Assembly: GCF_019969725.1 (NCBI RefSeq)
Contig: NZ_JAHXYW010000003.1
Span: forward strand, 248,001-312,000
DNA: 64,000 nucleotides
From: Neobacillus bataviensis
GTDB lineage: Bacteria > Bacillota > Bacilli > Bacillales_B > DSM-18226
Reading direction: 5' to 3'
In this document: piece by piece, positions 8,158-15,963 of the stretch
How positions within the stretch are numbered: the stretch's first letter is position 1
Layout of the letters: each line of letters opens with the position of its first letter
Made by a program: the position numbers and the translations under genes
The notes under the pieces: generated by a model
Databases searched by the model: none
Seen by the model: the letters and a program-made list of their open reading frames with translations, nothing else
Told to the model about the DNA's origin: nothing

Positions 8158-8898
8158 TTATTTTTGCCATCCGTTCTTTAATCTCACAATTGGTGAGCTT
8201 CCAATTAGATCTACAATATTATCGTAGGCCAATCGAATAGAAACACCTATCATTAACAATCCAATGATGACGGTGAAAACTCCATCTAAAAGATGTAAAT
8301 TTGTAATCGAGGTTATTACTACTGCAATTAAGGCCAATAACGCACTTGTGACAGACACAAGATCTTCATAGAAGACAAATCTTGTTGGAGGAGTGGCTCT
8401 GCCTACATTTTTAAATGATTCAAGGACAATTCTGAGCCCTTTTACTGTTATCCCAGAATCATGATTTATTTCTTTCATCGCTTTAATTAAAACAGCTCCA
8501 TCAATAACCAGGTTTAGAATTAAAATAAATATGTTCATCAATAGACCTGTACCTGGTTCAACAGGATGATAAATTAAATGACATCCCTCACGAATGGTTT
8601 CAACTGCCATGGTGAAGACAACCAATGCGGCAATCATGCTAAAAATATGGTTCAAACGTTCGAAACCATTCGGAAAACGTTTTGACGGTTCTTTTTGAGA
8701 TAAAACACTTCCTATAAAAATGAAACATTGGTTAACTGCATCTCCTAAAGAGTGCATAGCTGCGGCAAACATGGCTCCGCTCCCACTAATGCCTCCAGCT
8801 ATAAATTCAGTAACAGCAATAAGCGTATTACCCGTCATGGCAAATGCTGAAGATTTGTTCCCTTTTTTTAATGACTCAAAAAACTGCCTAATTTTCAT
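8158..8898 (-). CDS. Cation diffusion facilitator family transporter, C-terminally short
   Basis: The protein is 246 residues with five or six membrane segments. GNTLIAVTEFIAGGISGSGAM and HSLGDAVNQ (H-x3-D metal site of TM2) mark a CDF divalent-cation/proton antiporter. The start at 8898 follows GGGAGG by 6 bases; a longer frame to 8940 is not needed. After the last membrane helix (IVDLIGSSPIV) the protein stops with KNGWQK, so the usual cytoplasmic metal-binding domain of about 70 residues is absent. The second metal site reads YEDLVSV rather than the usual HxxxD. It may be a truncated or diverged member. Confidence 0.75.
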   Translation of the reverse strand: MKIRQFFESLKKGNKSSAFAMTGNTLIAVTEFIAGGISGSGAMFAAAMHSLGDAVNQCFIFIGSVLSQKEPSKRFPNGFERLNHIFSMIAALVVFTMAVETIREGCHLIYHPVEPGTGLLMNIFILILNLVIDGAVLIKAMKEINHDSGITVKGLRIVLESFKNVGRATPPTRFVFYEDLVSVTSALLALIAVVITSITNLHLLDGVFTVIIGLLMIGVSIRLAYDNIVDLIGSSPIVRLKNGWQK

Positions 8899-9027
8899 AT
8901 GCTTACCTCCCCCCACTCTTTGTTTTTTATATTGTCCCAATGAATATGGAAAATATTGATAAGATCAATTATTTTTTGTTAACTTTTTAAGAGAATTGAA
9001 AAAGTTAAAATACATGTATAAAAAAAA

Positions 9028-9070
9028 ATCCCACTTGTATAAATGATCAAAGCTTTAATACAAGTGGGAT
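9028..9070. terminator. Rho-independent terminator-like hairpin
   Basis: ATCCCACTTGTA and TACAAGTGGGAT form a 12-bp stem around 19 bases, with an A-run on the left and GTTTATTTTT on the right. Apart from this and the promoter at 9267, nothing is evident in the 8941-9330 spacer. Confidence 0.65.
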
Positions 9071-9266
9071 GTTTATTTTTATATCAGTAACGTTAATATT
9101 TAACTATTGATCATTTCATATACTTTTTTCATGATTTATTTATTGTGTTGTAACATTCTTTTTGTAAACTAAGAGAGGGTTCAAATTCGACTTACTGTTT
9201 TAGATTGTAACCTACTTAAACCCATTATTTGGCGGAACAGTACAAATTTACTAGTTTAATACACTC

Positions 9267-9294
9267 TTGAAAAGGGAATTACCAGAGGTATATT
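9267..9294 (+). promoter_or_regulatory. Promoter of the acyltransferase gene
   Basis: TTGAAA (9267-9272) and TATATT (9289-9294) are spaced 16 bp and lie about 50 bases before the start codon. Confidence 0.5.
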
Positions 9295-9342
9295 ATAAGG
9301 GGATTTTGGATTACGATAAGAACTCAGGGGGTGTTCATTAAA

Positions 9343-10329
9343 ATGGCTTCCTCTACTAGGAGAAGTCTATACTTCGACAACGCAAAATTTATCTTAATTT
9401 TTTTAGTGGTATTCGGTCATGTGATTAGCCCATTAAAAGGTAATGATGATTTTTTATTTTCTTTATACTCGGTCATATTTCTTTTTCATATGCCAGCGTT
9501 CATCCTTATTTCTGGATACTTTTCTAAAGGATTCAATAAGAAAGGTTATTTATTAAAAACAGTAAAGAAGATCTTATTACCATATTTAATTTTCCAAGTG
9601 ATTTATTCTATTTTTTATTATTTGAATGGGCATGAATCCACGCTTAATTTCGATCTCCTCAAGCCGCATTGGACATTGTGGTTTTTACTAAGTTTATTCA
9701 GTTGGAATCTACTCCTATATATTTTTGCAAGATTGAATTGGATTGGGTTTATTATAGCAGTAGCAATCGGTATAGGCATTGGTTATATTGATAATGTCGG
9801 AAGTTATCTATCGTTATCAAGAACTTTTGTGTTTTTCCCTTATTTTCTTTTAGGTTTTTTATTGGAACCGAAGCATTTAAAAATAGTTAAAAAAGTTAAA
9901 TATTCAACTGTCATTGGATTTGTGATTCTTTTATGTACGATGCTATTAGTGGGAATTCTCTTTCCAAAGGATGGTATACCATGGCTGCTAGGCGATACTT
10001 CATACGCTAATATGGGCTTGAAGGAACTAAGCAGTGGTTTGTTACGTTCTTCACAATACTTAGTAACTTTAATCGTTATTTTTGGCTTTTTGGCCATTGT
10101 TCCGACTAATGGATTTAAAATGACGGTGATTGGCCAAAGGACCTTGTATGTATATCTCCTACACGGATTTATCATAAAAACTATTCAAACCATCGTCTCA
10201 GATGACGTATTAGATGATGTTTCAGATCATTACTTGATGCTCATAATTTTTTCTCTTGGGCTATGCATATTATTAGGAAATTATTTGATTCAAAAATACA
10301 CACGCCCATTGATTGAATTAAGATTATAA
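9343..10329 (+). CDS. Acyltransferase family 3 membrane protein
   Basis: This 328-residue integral membrane acyltransferase has ten or so hydrophobic segments. The N-terminal YFDNAKFILIFLVVFGHVISP carries the conserved family histidine, and FLFHMPAFILISGYFSKGF is the second family signature. Such proteins O-acylate cell-surface sugars or related acceptors; the substrate cannot be told from sequence. The ATG at 9343 follows AGGGGG by 11 bases; a GTG at 9331 in the same frame would place the ribosome site too close. It is a single-gene unit. Confidence 0.85.
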   Translation: MASSTRRSLYFDNAKFILIFLVVFGHVISPLKGNDDFLFSLYSVIFLFHMPAFILISGYFSKGFNKKGYLLKTVKKILLPYLIFQVIYSIFYYLNGHESTLNFDLLKPHWTLWFLLSLFSWNLLLYIFARLNWIGFIIAVAIGIGIGYIDNVGSYLSLSRTFVFFPYFLLGFLLEPKHLKIVKKVKYSTVIGFVILLCTMLLVGILFPKDGIPWLLGDTSYANMGLKELSSGLLRSSQYLVTLIVIFGFLAIVPTNGFKMTVIGQRTLYVYLLHGFIIKTIQTIVSDDVLDDVSDHYLMLIIFSLGLCILLGNYLIQKYTRPLIELRL

Positions 10330-10402
10330 CGAAAGAGATTGTTCCTTTCATTCACAAATAACCTTTTCATGATAATCGGGCATTTAGAGGAAAATGAAAT
10401 CT

Positions 10403-10492
10403 AAAAAGTCGGCTTCCAATTGAAGTGACCCCGAAAAGTTAGACACACTCTAACAATTCGGGTGCAGTTCAAATCTCAGAAGCCGACTTTTT
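10403..10492. terminator. Terminator hairpin carrying an inserted IS-like relic
   Basis: AAAAAGTCGGCTTC (10403-10416) and GAAGCCGACTTTTT (10479-10492) form a perfect 14-bp terminator stem between convergent genes. Its loop has been enlarged by the 51-bp element at 10421-10471. Confidence 0.8.
10421..10471. mobile_element. 51-bp IS3/IS150-like terminal-repeat relic (mini-MITE)
   Basis: The element starts TGAAGTGACCCCGAAAAGTT and ends with the inverted partner GGGTGCAGTTCA. The arms pair imperfectly over about 23 bases (both contain a CCCGAA.. core ending in GTTAGA). The sequence resembles the terminal repeats of IS3-family (IS150 group) elements, with no transposase between them. It is flanked by the triplet AAT on both sides (10418-10420 and 10472-10474), consistent with a 3-bp target duplication typical of that family. 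Confidence 0.6.
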
Positions 10493-10877
10493 ATTTTATA
10501 ATCTTAATATTTCCTCTATCGATCCATTTTCGAAATGAATTTTTCATAAAGAATTTAAACAGCTTTCTTGTTGGCTGAAAAAGCATTAGAAATCCGAATA
10601 CATCCGTGATAAACCCTGGAGTCAAAAGTAGTGTACCGCCAATTAGAATACAAATGCCATCTAAAACAGCTTCACTGGGAATTTGTCCGTAACGCAGTTG
10701 CTCCTGTGCCCTCCGAATGGTTTGCAGCCCTTCTCTTTTCGCTAAATAGGCTCCAATTATTCCTGTTAATATAATAAAAATCAATGTCGGCCAAACACCA
10801 ATCGTTTTACCAGAAAACAGCAATACGCCTATATCCATTGCAGGAACAATAATGATTAATAATAATAAATAACGCAT
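10491..10877 (-). CDS. fxsA: FxsA family membrane protein
   Basis: This 128-residue protein begins MRYLLLLIIIVPAMDIGVLL and has three or four membrane segments. It carries the FxsA-family pattern of KREGLQTIRRAQEQLRYGQ in a cytoplasmic loop followed by GTLLLTPGFITDVFGFLLM-like text (here GTLLLTPGFITDVFGFLML). FxsA of E. coli suppresses F-plasmid exclusion of phage T7; the Bacillus role is unknown. The start at 10877 follows AGGTGG; an upstream in-frame ATG at 10961 adds a non-homologous stretch and is rejected. Confidence 0.9.
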   Translation of the reverse strand: MRYLLLLIIIVPAMDIGVLLFSGKTIGVWPTLIFIILTGIIGAYLAKREGLQTIRRAQEQLRYGQIPSEAVLDGICILIGGTLLLTPGFITDVFGFLMLFQPTRKLFKFFMKNSFRKWIDRGNIKIIK

Positions 10878-11031
10878 ATTTGTCCACCTTTCAAATGAAT
10901 ATATTCCTAATATTTTCAATATAGTCGTCCTAACTTCAAATAAACTCAGGTTCTTCACCATTATTCAAAGTACAAAGACGTTTTTGTTTAAGTTCTTTAT
11001 CCTCCATAGTGCTCAATTTAATTTACTTAAA

Positions 11032-11064
11032 AAATGCAAGATGCTTTCATTCCATCTTGCATTT
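11032..11064 (-). terminator. Terminator after the tatA pseudogene
   Basis: AAATGCAAGATG and CATCTTGCATTT form a 12-bp stem. On the minus strand the stem is followed by TTTTT. Confidence 0.75.
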
Positions 11065-11076
11065 CTGAATACGTCC

Positions 11077-11279
11077 TTATTTATTTAAATCAATTTTGTC
11101 TACCTTCACTTCTTTTACTTCTTCCTTTATATCTTGTGTTATACCTTCTGTAGCTTCTTTAAACTCCCGAATTGTTTTTCAAAAGGCTCGACCGATTTCA
11201 GGAAGCTTGTTAGGACCAAAAATAACAAGTGCTACGATAAGGATAATATTAATCCTGGAAAACCAATATTTGATAAAAT
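11077..11279 (-). pseudogene. tatA: tatA (twin-arginine translocase) pseudogene
   Basis: Read on the minus strand, the segment encodes a recognisable TatA: LSNIGFPGLILI, then VALVIFGPNKLPEIGRAF, then KTIREFKEATEGITQDIKEE and a Lys/Glu-rich tail. Three lesions disable it. The start codon position is ATT (6-7 bases after AGGAGATG). One base is missing near LILI (about 11243). A TGA replaces the glycine codon (GGA) after GRAF. TatA forms the pore of the Tat export system, so another copy elsewhere would be needed for a working pathway. It lies just upstream of the LCP gene on the same strand and ends at a good terminator. Confidence 0.85.
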
Positions 11280-11316
11280 GTTTTCATCTCCTATCCTTGT
11301 CTTATTTTCGGCTTTA

Positions 11317-12252
11317 TTACGATGATAAAAATTCATTTAGTGCAGACTTGTTTTGTTCAAGATTGATACTTAACACTGCACCAGCATTCTTGAATTGCTC
11401 ATTAGTATAAGACCCATCCACGGGAATACGCATTGTTTTTAAGTCATTGGATTGATTAGTAAGCAAATCTTTCCCCAAGGAAAAAAGAGTAGGAGTATCC
11501 AAATTGGTATCAACATAAGGGCCTATAACACCCAATATTTTAGGAAGCTTTATGATACTTCCAATACTCAAAGTTTGGTCCTTCAACTTGCTAATGACTT
11601 CCTGTTGTCTTTGAACTCGGCCAAAGTCACTTAATTTGTCATGCCTAAAACGTACATATCCTAATAACTTATCCCCATGTAAGGTTTGTTTTCCAGGATT
11701 AATTGTCGTTCCTATTCCATATGTCATTTCATGAGGAACATCCACTTCTATTCCATCTGGTGCAATAATATCTGCAATCTTTGAGAAACCTTCAAAATCA
11801 ACAATAGCGTAATAATTTACATCAATATCAAAGTTTTCTTTAATTGTTTGTCTAAGAAGCTCTGGACCGCCATATGCAAATGCTGCATTTATTTTTTGCT
11901 TTCCATGACCAGGAATATTAACATAGGTATCTCTCATTATAGAAATCAACTTAGATTGATGAGTATCCTGATCATAATGGGCGATCATGATGGAATCCGT
12001 TCTTGAATGTTCTTCACCACGTGAATCACTTCCCAATAGGAGCACATTAATTCTACCAAACTTCACATCTTCTCCCTGGAATGCTTTCGCTACTTTCTCA
12101 TCATCATTAAATTTTCCATCCTTACCAAGCGAAACTCCTTGTTTATATTGATAAGTTGCATAAGCACTTACACTACCAATCATTAAAATAAAAATAAGCA
12201 ACATTACCCTTTTCCATCTAACACGCTTTTTTCTACGATGCATTCTTTCCAT
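11317..12252 (-). CDS. LytR-CpsA-Psr (LCP) family cell-wall glycopolymer transferase
   Basis: The protein is 311 residues: a short basic N-terminus, one membrane anchor (about residues 13-33) and an extracytoplasmic LCP domain. LLLGSDSRGEEHSRTDSIMI, ISIMRDTYVNIPGHG and KINAAFAYGGPELL are the polyprenyl-phosphate binding motifs with the conserved Arg/Asp residues. LCP enzymes attach teichoic-acid-type polymers to peptidoglycan. The ATG at 12252 lies after GGGAAGG; an in-frame TTG at 12267 overlaps that site. It belongs to the TagU/LytR type, but the exact paralogue is not decided. Confidence 0.9.
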   Translation of the reverse strand: MERMHRRKKRVRWKRVMLLIFILMIGSVSAYATYQYKQGVSLGKDGKFNDDEKVAKAFQGEDVKFGRINVLLLGSDSRGEEHSRTDSIMIAHYDQDTHQSKLISIMRDTYVNIPGHGKQKINAAFAYGGPELLRQTIKENFDIDVNYYAIVDFEGFSKIADIIAPDGIEVDVPHEMTYGIGTTINPGKQTLHGDKLLGYVRFRHDKLSDFGRVQRQQEVISKLKDQTLSIGSIIKLPKILGVIGPYVDTNLDTPTLFSLGKDLLTNQSNDLKTMRIPVDGSYTNEQFKNAGAVLSINLEQNKSALNEFLSS

Positions 12253-12347
12253 AGTACACCTTCCCAATTGTCCATAGTTTTGTTGAATTATTGCCTGTAG
12301 CTCTAATGTAGCTCTTAAACGGCTATTTCGAAGAATTAAGGCAATTG

Positions 12348-12992
12348 CTACTCGGCTTTTAGTAAATTTGCTACAATTTGAATTGCCATAGCATCGTCGA
12401 TAAAACCAACTGGAAAAATGTAATCTGGAATAACATCCACTGAGACAATAAAATAGATTAGTGCACTTCCAACTATGGCAAGCTCCCGAGGTGTTCCCTT
12501 ATTTAAGCGGAATTTCTCATACATTTCCTTAAGCTGACTGATAAACGGACCAATACTTCCTAATTTCTTAACCTTTTCCCCAAATCTTTTGAGAATAGTT
12601 TCTTTTCCCTCTTCTGTTTGTACATATTGTTCATAATTAGATAATTCATGTTCTAAACTAGCAATACTAAACTTTCTATCTATTAGATTGGAGAATTCAA
12701 GTAAATTTTGAATACTTTCAACAGACATAATAATGTCAGATTGCTGTCTTGTATTTTTCTCTTCAATTGAAAAGCCTGCAGCTATAAATAACTCTGAAAT
12801 GGGGACTTGTAAATAATGAGCAAATTTTTGTAAATGAGCAGGGTTTGCTTTACGTTTATCATTAATAATCCTAGAGATCGTGGCTGTGTCAATATCAGTA
12901 AGCTCACTAAGCTTCCTCATGGATAAAGAACGTTCCTTTAATAATTTTTTCAATAATAACCCCAGATTATTATCTATCTTTTCACCAGACAT
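12348..12992 (-). CDS. XRE-type HTH regulator with C-terminal DUF1232
   Basis: This 214-residue protein has a Cro/CI HTH in residues 15-72 (SMRKLSELTDIDTATISRII, then HLQKFAHYLQVPISELF) and a DUF1232 (YkvA-like) segment at the C-terminus. The latter reads LIYFIVSVDVIPDYIFPVGFIDDA. DUF1232 is usually membrane-associated, so this may be a membrane-tethered regulator. A very strong promoter with overlapping dyads (13098-13160) precedes it, suggesting autorepression. The target genes are unknown. Confidence 0.85.
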   Translation of the reverse strand: MSGEKIDNNLGLLLKKLLKERSLSMRKLSELTDIDTATISRIINDKRKANPAHLQKFAHYLQVPISELFIAAGFSIEEKNTRQQSDIIMSVESIQNLLEFSNLIDRKFSIASLEHELSNYEQYVQTEEGKETILKRFGEKVKKLGSIGPFISQLKEMYEKFRLNKGTPRELAIVGSALIYFIVSVDVIPDYIFPVGFIDDAMAIQIVANLLKAE

Positions 12993-13097
12993 CTTAGCTT
13001 CCCTTTCCGTTTTTCATTACTTATCAATTTCATCACTATTAAAAATCAGTAGAAATAAACACACTTTATCCTAATTGAAAAAAAGAATTTCTATTAA

Positions 13098-13160
13098 AAT
13101 ATACAAATTCGTTGACTTTTTGTCAACAATCGACTTTCCGTTGTCAATATAATGTCAACA
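13098..13160 (-). promoter_or_regulatory. Strong promoter with two TTGAC dyads before the XRE-DUF1232 gene
   Basis: On the minus strand TTGACA (13121-13126) and TATATT (13098-13103) are 17 bp apart. The -35 box lies inside the palindrome GTTGACAAAAAGTCAAC (13111-13127). A second imperfect dyad, GTTGACATTATATTGACAAC, lies just upstream (about 13140-13159). Repeats centred on the -35 box fit repression by the adjacent HTH protein. Confidence 0.65.
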
Positions 13161-13222
13161 CAATTATTATTAATACAGATTAAAAATGAAAAAAACCCCA
13201 CTAATTTAGAGGGATTCATCTA

Positions 13223-14539
13223 TTAAGCAAAAGATTCTTGTATTTTTACTATTTCTAAAGACTTGATATGATACCCATCAACTTCAAGGACTTTAATGTC
13301 AAATTCACCATGATTAATAATATCGCCTTCGACTACATCCATCTTTTTGGATAAAATCCATCCACCAATGGTATCAATATCCTCGTCATCTAAATCTAAT
13401 CCAAATAAATCATTTATTTCTTCAATAAGCACTTTTCCGTCTACAATTGTTTTATTGTCATTAATTTTATTTATCTCAGGAACTTCATCAGCATCAAATT
13501 CATCTCGAATTTCACCAACAATTTCCTCTAGAATATCCTCGACCGTTACTAAACCTGCCGTACCACCATATTCATCCACTAAGATTGCCATATGAATGCG
13601 ATCTTTTTGCATTTTTAATAACAAATCATGGATCGGAATCGATTCAATAACCTGGATCACAGGCCGTACATATTGGTCGATTGGAGTATCTAAATTATTG
13701 TTAATGATATAGTCCGTTAAAACTTCCTTCATATTTAGCATACCTACGATGTTATCTTTTTCCCCATCGATGACTGGGTACCTTGTATAGTTTTCGCTTT
13801 TAACGATTTCTAGGCATTCTGCTAAAGTTTGTGATTTATCCAGGGCCACAATTTCTGTACGTGGTACCATAATTTCTTTTGCAATTCGATCATCAAATTC
13901 AAAAATGTTGTTCACATATTTATACTCAGACTGATTAATTTCTCCGCTTTTATAGCTTTCGGAAATAATCAATTGAAGTTCTTCCTCAGAGTGAGCAGCT
14001 TCGAGTTCTGAAGCTGGTTTCATTCCAAAGATGCCTAAAATCAAACGAGCAGATCCATTTAATGCTTTAATAAATGGATACATGATTTTATAAAACAGAA
14101 TCATTGGTCGTGCAAAAATTAATGTAACTGCTTCCGCTTTTTGAATTGCTGCCGTTTTGGGAGCAAGTTCCCCTACTACGACGTGAATAAATGTTACAGA
14201 TGCAAAGGCGATAACAAATGATGCAATGGTTGAAACGGATTCAGGCAAGTTAAGGCTGACCAACAATGGGTGAAGGATATGCTCTACCGTTGGTTCACCT
14301 AACCACCCTAAACCTAATGCTGTAACCGTAATACCTAATTGACATGCAGATAAATATTCGTCTAGGTTAGTAATAATTTTTTTAGCTGCAATGGCGTTTT
14401 TATTTCCTTCTGCAACCAGTTGATCAATTCGTGTACCTCGTATTTTAACAATGGCAAATTCATATGATACGAAAAATGCCGTAAAAGCAATTAAAATTGC
14501 TATGGTAATCAAATTAATTATTATCAATAATCTCCTCAC
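13223..14539 (-). CDS. HlyC/CorC (CNNM) family protein with CBS pair
   Basis: This 438-residue protein has a DUF21/CNNM membrane domain (residues 1-190, three to four helices, TALGLGWLGEPTVE), a CBS pair (about 210-335, MVPRTEIVALDKSQTLAECL and HMAILVDEYGGTAGLVTVEDILEEIVGEI) and a C-terminal CorC_HlyC domain. Relatives are implicated in magnesium efflux or homeostasis rather than haemolysis. It is a single-gene unit between the DUF1232 regulator and the YugP-like peptidase. Length and domains look complete. Confidence 0.9.
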   Translation of the reverse strand: MRRLLIIINLITIAILIAFTAFFVSYEFAIVKIRGTRIDQLVAEGNKNAIAAKKIITNLDEYLSACQLGITVTALGLGWLGEPTVEHILHPLLVSLNLPESVSTIASFVIAFASVTFIHVVVGELAPKTAAIQKAEAVTLIFARPMILFYKIMYPFIKALNGSARLILGIFGMKPASELEAAHSEEELQLIISESYKSGEINQSEYKYVNNIFEFDDRIAKEIMVPRTEIVALDKSQTLAECLEIVKSENYTRYPVIDGEKDNIVGMLNMKEVLTDYIINNNLDTPIDQYVRPVIQVIESIPIHDLLLKMQKDRIHMAILVDEYGGTAGLVTVEDILEEIVGEIRDEFDADEVPEINKINDNKTIVDGKVLIEEINDLFGLDLDDEDIDTIGGWILSKKMDVVEGDIINHGEFDIKVLEVDGYHIKSLEIVKIQESFA

Positions 14540-14608
14540 TTAATAGTAAGTAAGGAATACACCTCCTATTTTAGTAAAACAAAGTTAGTCTAAGATATTG
14601 CAAAGATA

Positions 14609-15304
14609 TTAATCTTCCTGTTCTTCATTGTTTCCTTGAAAGAAAATTATGACAAATTTTAATAATTCAAGAACAGAAATCAATGCTGCAGCCACATACG
14701 TTAATGCTGCCGCACCAAGAACCTTATTAACTCCCTTTTCTTCATGATTTCGAATAATACCTTCTGCAAGCATAAAGTTCTTTGCACGAGCACTTGCATT
14801 AAACTCTACTGGCAGAGTAATCACTTGGAATGCAACTGCTGCCGAGAAAAGAATAATTCCTAGTCCAATAAGTGATGATTGATGAAGGAATATACCTCCC
14901 ATTAACAAGAATGGAGCTATACCAGAAGTAAGATTCACCATTGGAAACATTCGATGTCTTAATACGAGTGCCCTATAAGACTCTTTATCTTGTACTGCAT
15001 GGCCTACCTCATGGGCAGCAACCGAAATTGACGCAATGGAACGGCCATAGTATACGTCCTCTGATAAACGAATTGCTTTTGCTATAGGATCGTAATGATC
15101 CGATAACCTTCCTGGAACCTCTTGAACAGGGATATGATATAATCCATTTGAATCTAAAATTCTCCTAGCTACCTCTGCACCTGATAGCCCAGAAGAAGCC
15201 CCGACCTCAGCCCATTTATTAAAATTACCCTTTACTTTAAACTGTGCCCAGATTGATAGTCCAAAAGCAATGAAGATTAATATATCCATTGGATGGAACA
15301 ACAT
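14609..15304 (-). CDS. YugP-like membrane zinc metallopeptidase
   Basis: This 231-residue protein has an N-terminal membrane helix, a soluble zincin core and two or three C-terminal helices. HEVGHAVQ (about residue 100) is the HExxH zinc motif, and EFNASARAKNFM near 170 likely holds the third ligand. It matches the YugP family of putative neutral zinc metallopeptidases, whose substrates are unknown. It starts 16 bases after the MerR-type gene on the same strand, so the two are probably one operon. Confidence 0.88.
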   Translation of the reverse strand: MLFHPMDILIFIAFGLSIWAQFKVKGNFNKWAEVGASSGLSGAEVARRILDSNGLYHIPVQEVPGRLSDHYDPIAKAIRLSEDVYYGRSIASISVAAHEVGHAVQDKESYRALVLRHRMFPMVNLTSGIAPFLLMGGIFLHQSSLIGLGIILFSAAVAFQVITLPVEFNASARAKNFMLAEGIIRNHEEKGVNKVLGAAALTYVAAALISVLELLKFVIIFFQGNNEEQED

Positions 15305-15320
15305 CTAAACATTCACCTCT

Positions 15321-15734
15321 TTAACCAAATATTAATAACAATGTTTGAGCCAATGTAACTCCCTGTAAGGAAAGTTTATTAACGAGCATTTCTTTTTCAT
15401 CATTGTTTAATTTTTGAAGAATAGGCTCCATTACCTTTATTTCCTCTTTAAGATGCTCCATGAGAACAGCAATCTGCTTACAATGTTTTTCCATTTTTTC
15501 TTTATCTATGACATTATCTGAATTAATCATTTTAATAGAAGATTTAATTTCCTCAAGCGGCATATTAAGAGTTTTATAATGTTCAACCAATTCCAATATC
15601 TGAATAGACTCTTCTCCATACATTCGATAATTAGAATCCGACCTTACAGGGTTCAGTAAGCCTATTTGGGTGTAATAATCAATCGTTCTTTTTGAAATGC
15701 TCATTAAACTGGCTATTTCACCAATCCGATACAA
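15321..15734 (-). CDS. MerR family transcriptional regulator
   Basis: This 137-residue MerR regulator has an N-terminal winged helix (YRIGEIASLMSISKRTIDYYT and NYRMYGEESI, residues 2-55) and a coiled-coil dimerisation helix at about 85-125. No cysteine metal-binding set is visible. The predicted start is TTG, with GGGAAG close before it. It precedes the YugP-like peptidase in an apparent operon, and a dyad overlaps the upstream promoter (15791-15812), suggesting autoregulation. Confidence 0.85.
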   Translation of the reverse strand: MYRIGEIASLMSISKRTIDYYTQIGLLNPVRSDSNYRMYGEESIQILELVEHYKTLNMPLEEIKSSIKMINSDNVIDKEKMEKHCKQIAVLMEHLKEEIKVMEPILQKLNNDEKEMLVNKLSLQGVTLAQTLLLIFG

Positions 15735-15775
15735 CTTCCCAACTTACTCACCCCTTTCTCTAGATATGTTAACTA

Positions 15776-15812
15776 TATCACAATCCAAACCGTACAGTCA
15801 ACGTTATGGTTT
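15776..15812 (-). promoter_or_regulatory. Candidate promoter and MerR dyad
   Basis: On the minus strand the sequence ACCATAACGTTGACTGTACGGT (15791-15812) carries two ACC(A/G)TA half-sites around a TTGACT -35 box. A weak GATATA -10 candidate lies 17 bases further. MerR regulators often bind such promoter-overlapping dyads, but the symmetry is imperfect. Confidence 0.35.
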
Positions 15813-15963
15813 TTGTAGTAAAAGATGCTCGATTATTCCTCTTTTTCTAATCGATTAAGGATAAGCCAAAATTATGATCTCCCATATAGTAGTCATTAAA
15901 TGATAGCCAACAATTCTAAATGGTGGTAAAATATATGAAATTCATCTAGAAGGAGCAACATGT

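Noticed and set aside
10421..10471. Part of a natural long terminator only
   Set aside because: The outer stem is complete without it, the inner arms have IS-like ends, and a 3-bp direct repeat flanks it, so insertion is the better explanation.
15735..15963. T-box or other riboswitch before brnQ
   Set aside because: The spacer is about 230 bases shared with a divergent promoter, and no specifier stem, T-box sequence or terminator/antiterminator pair was found.
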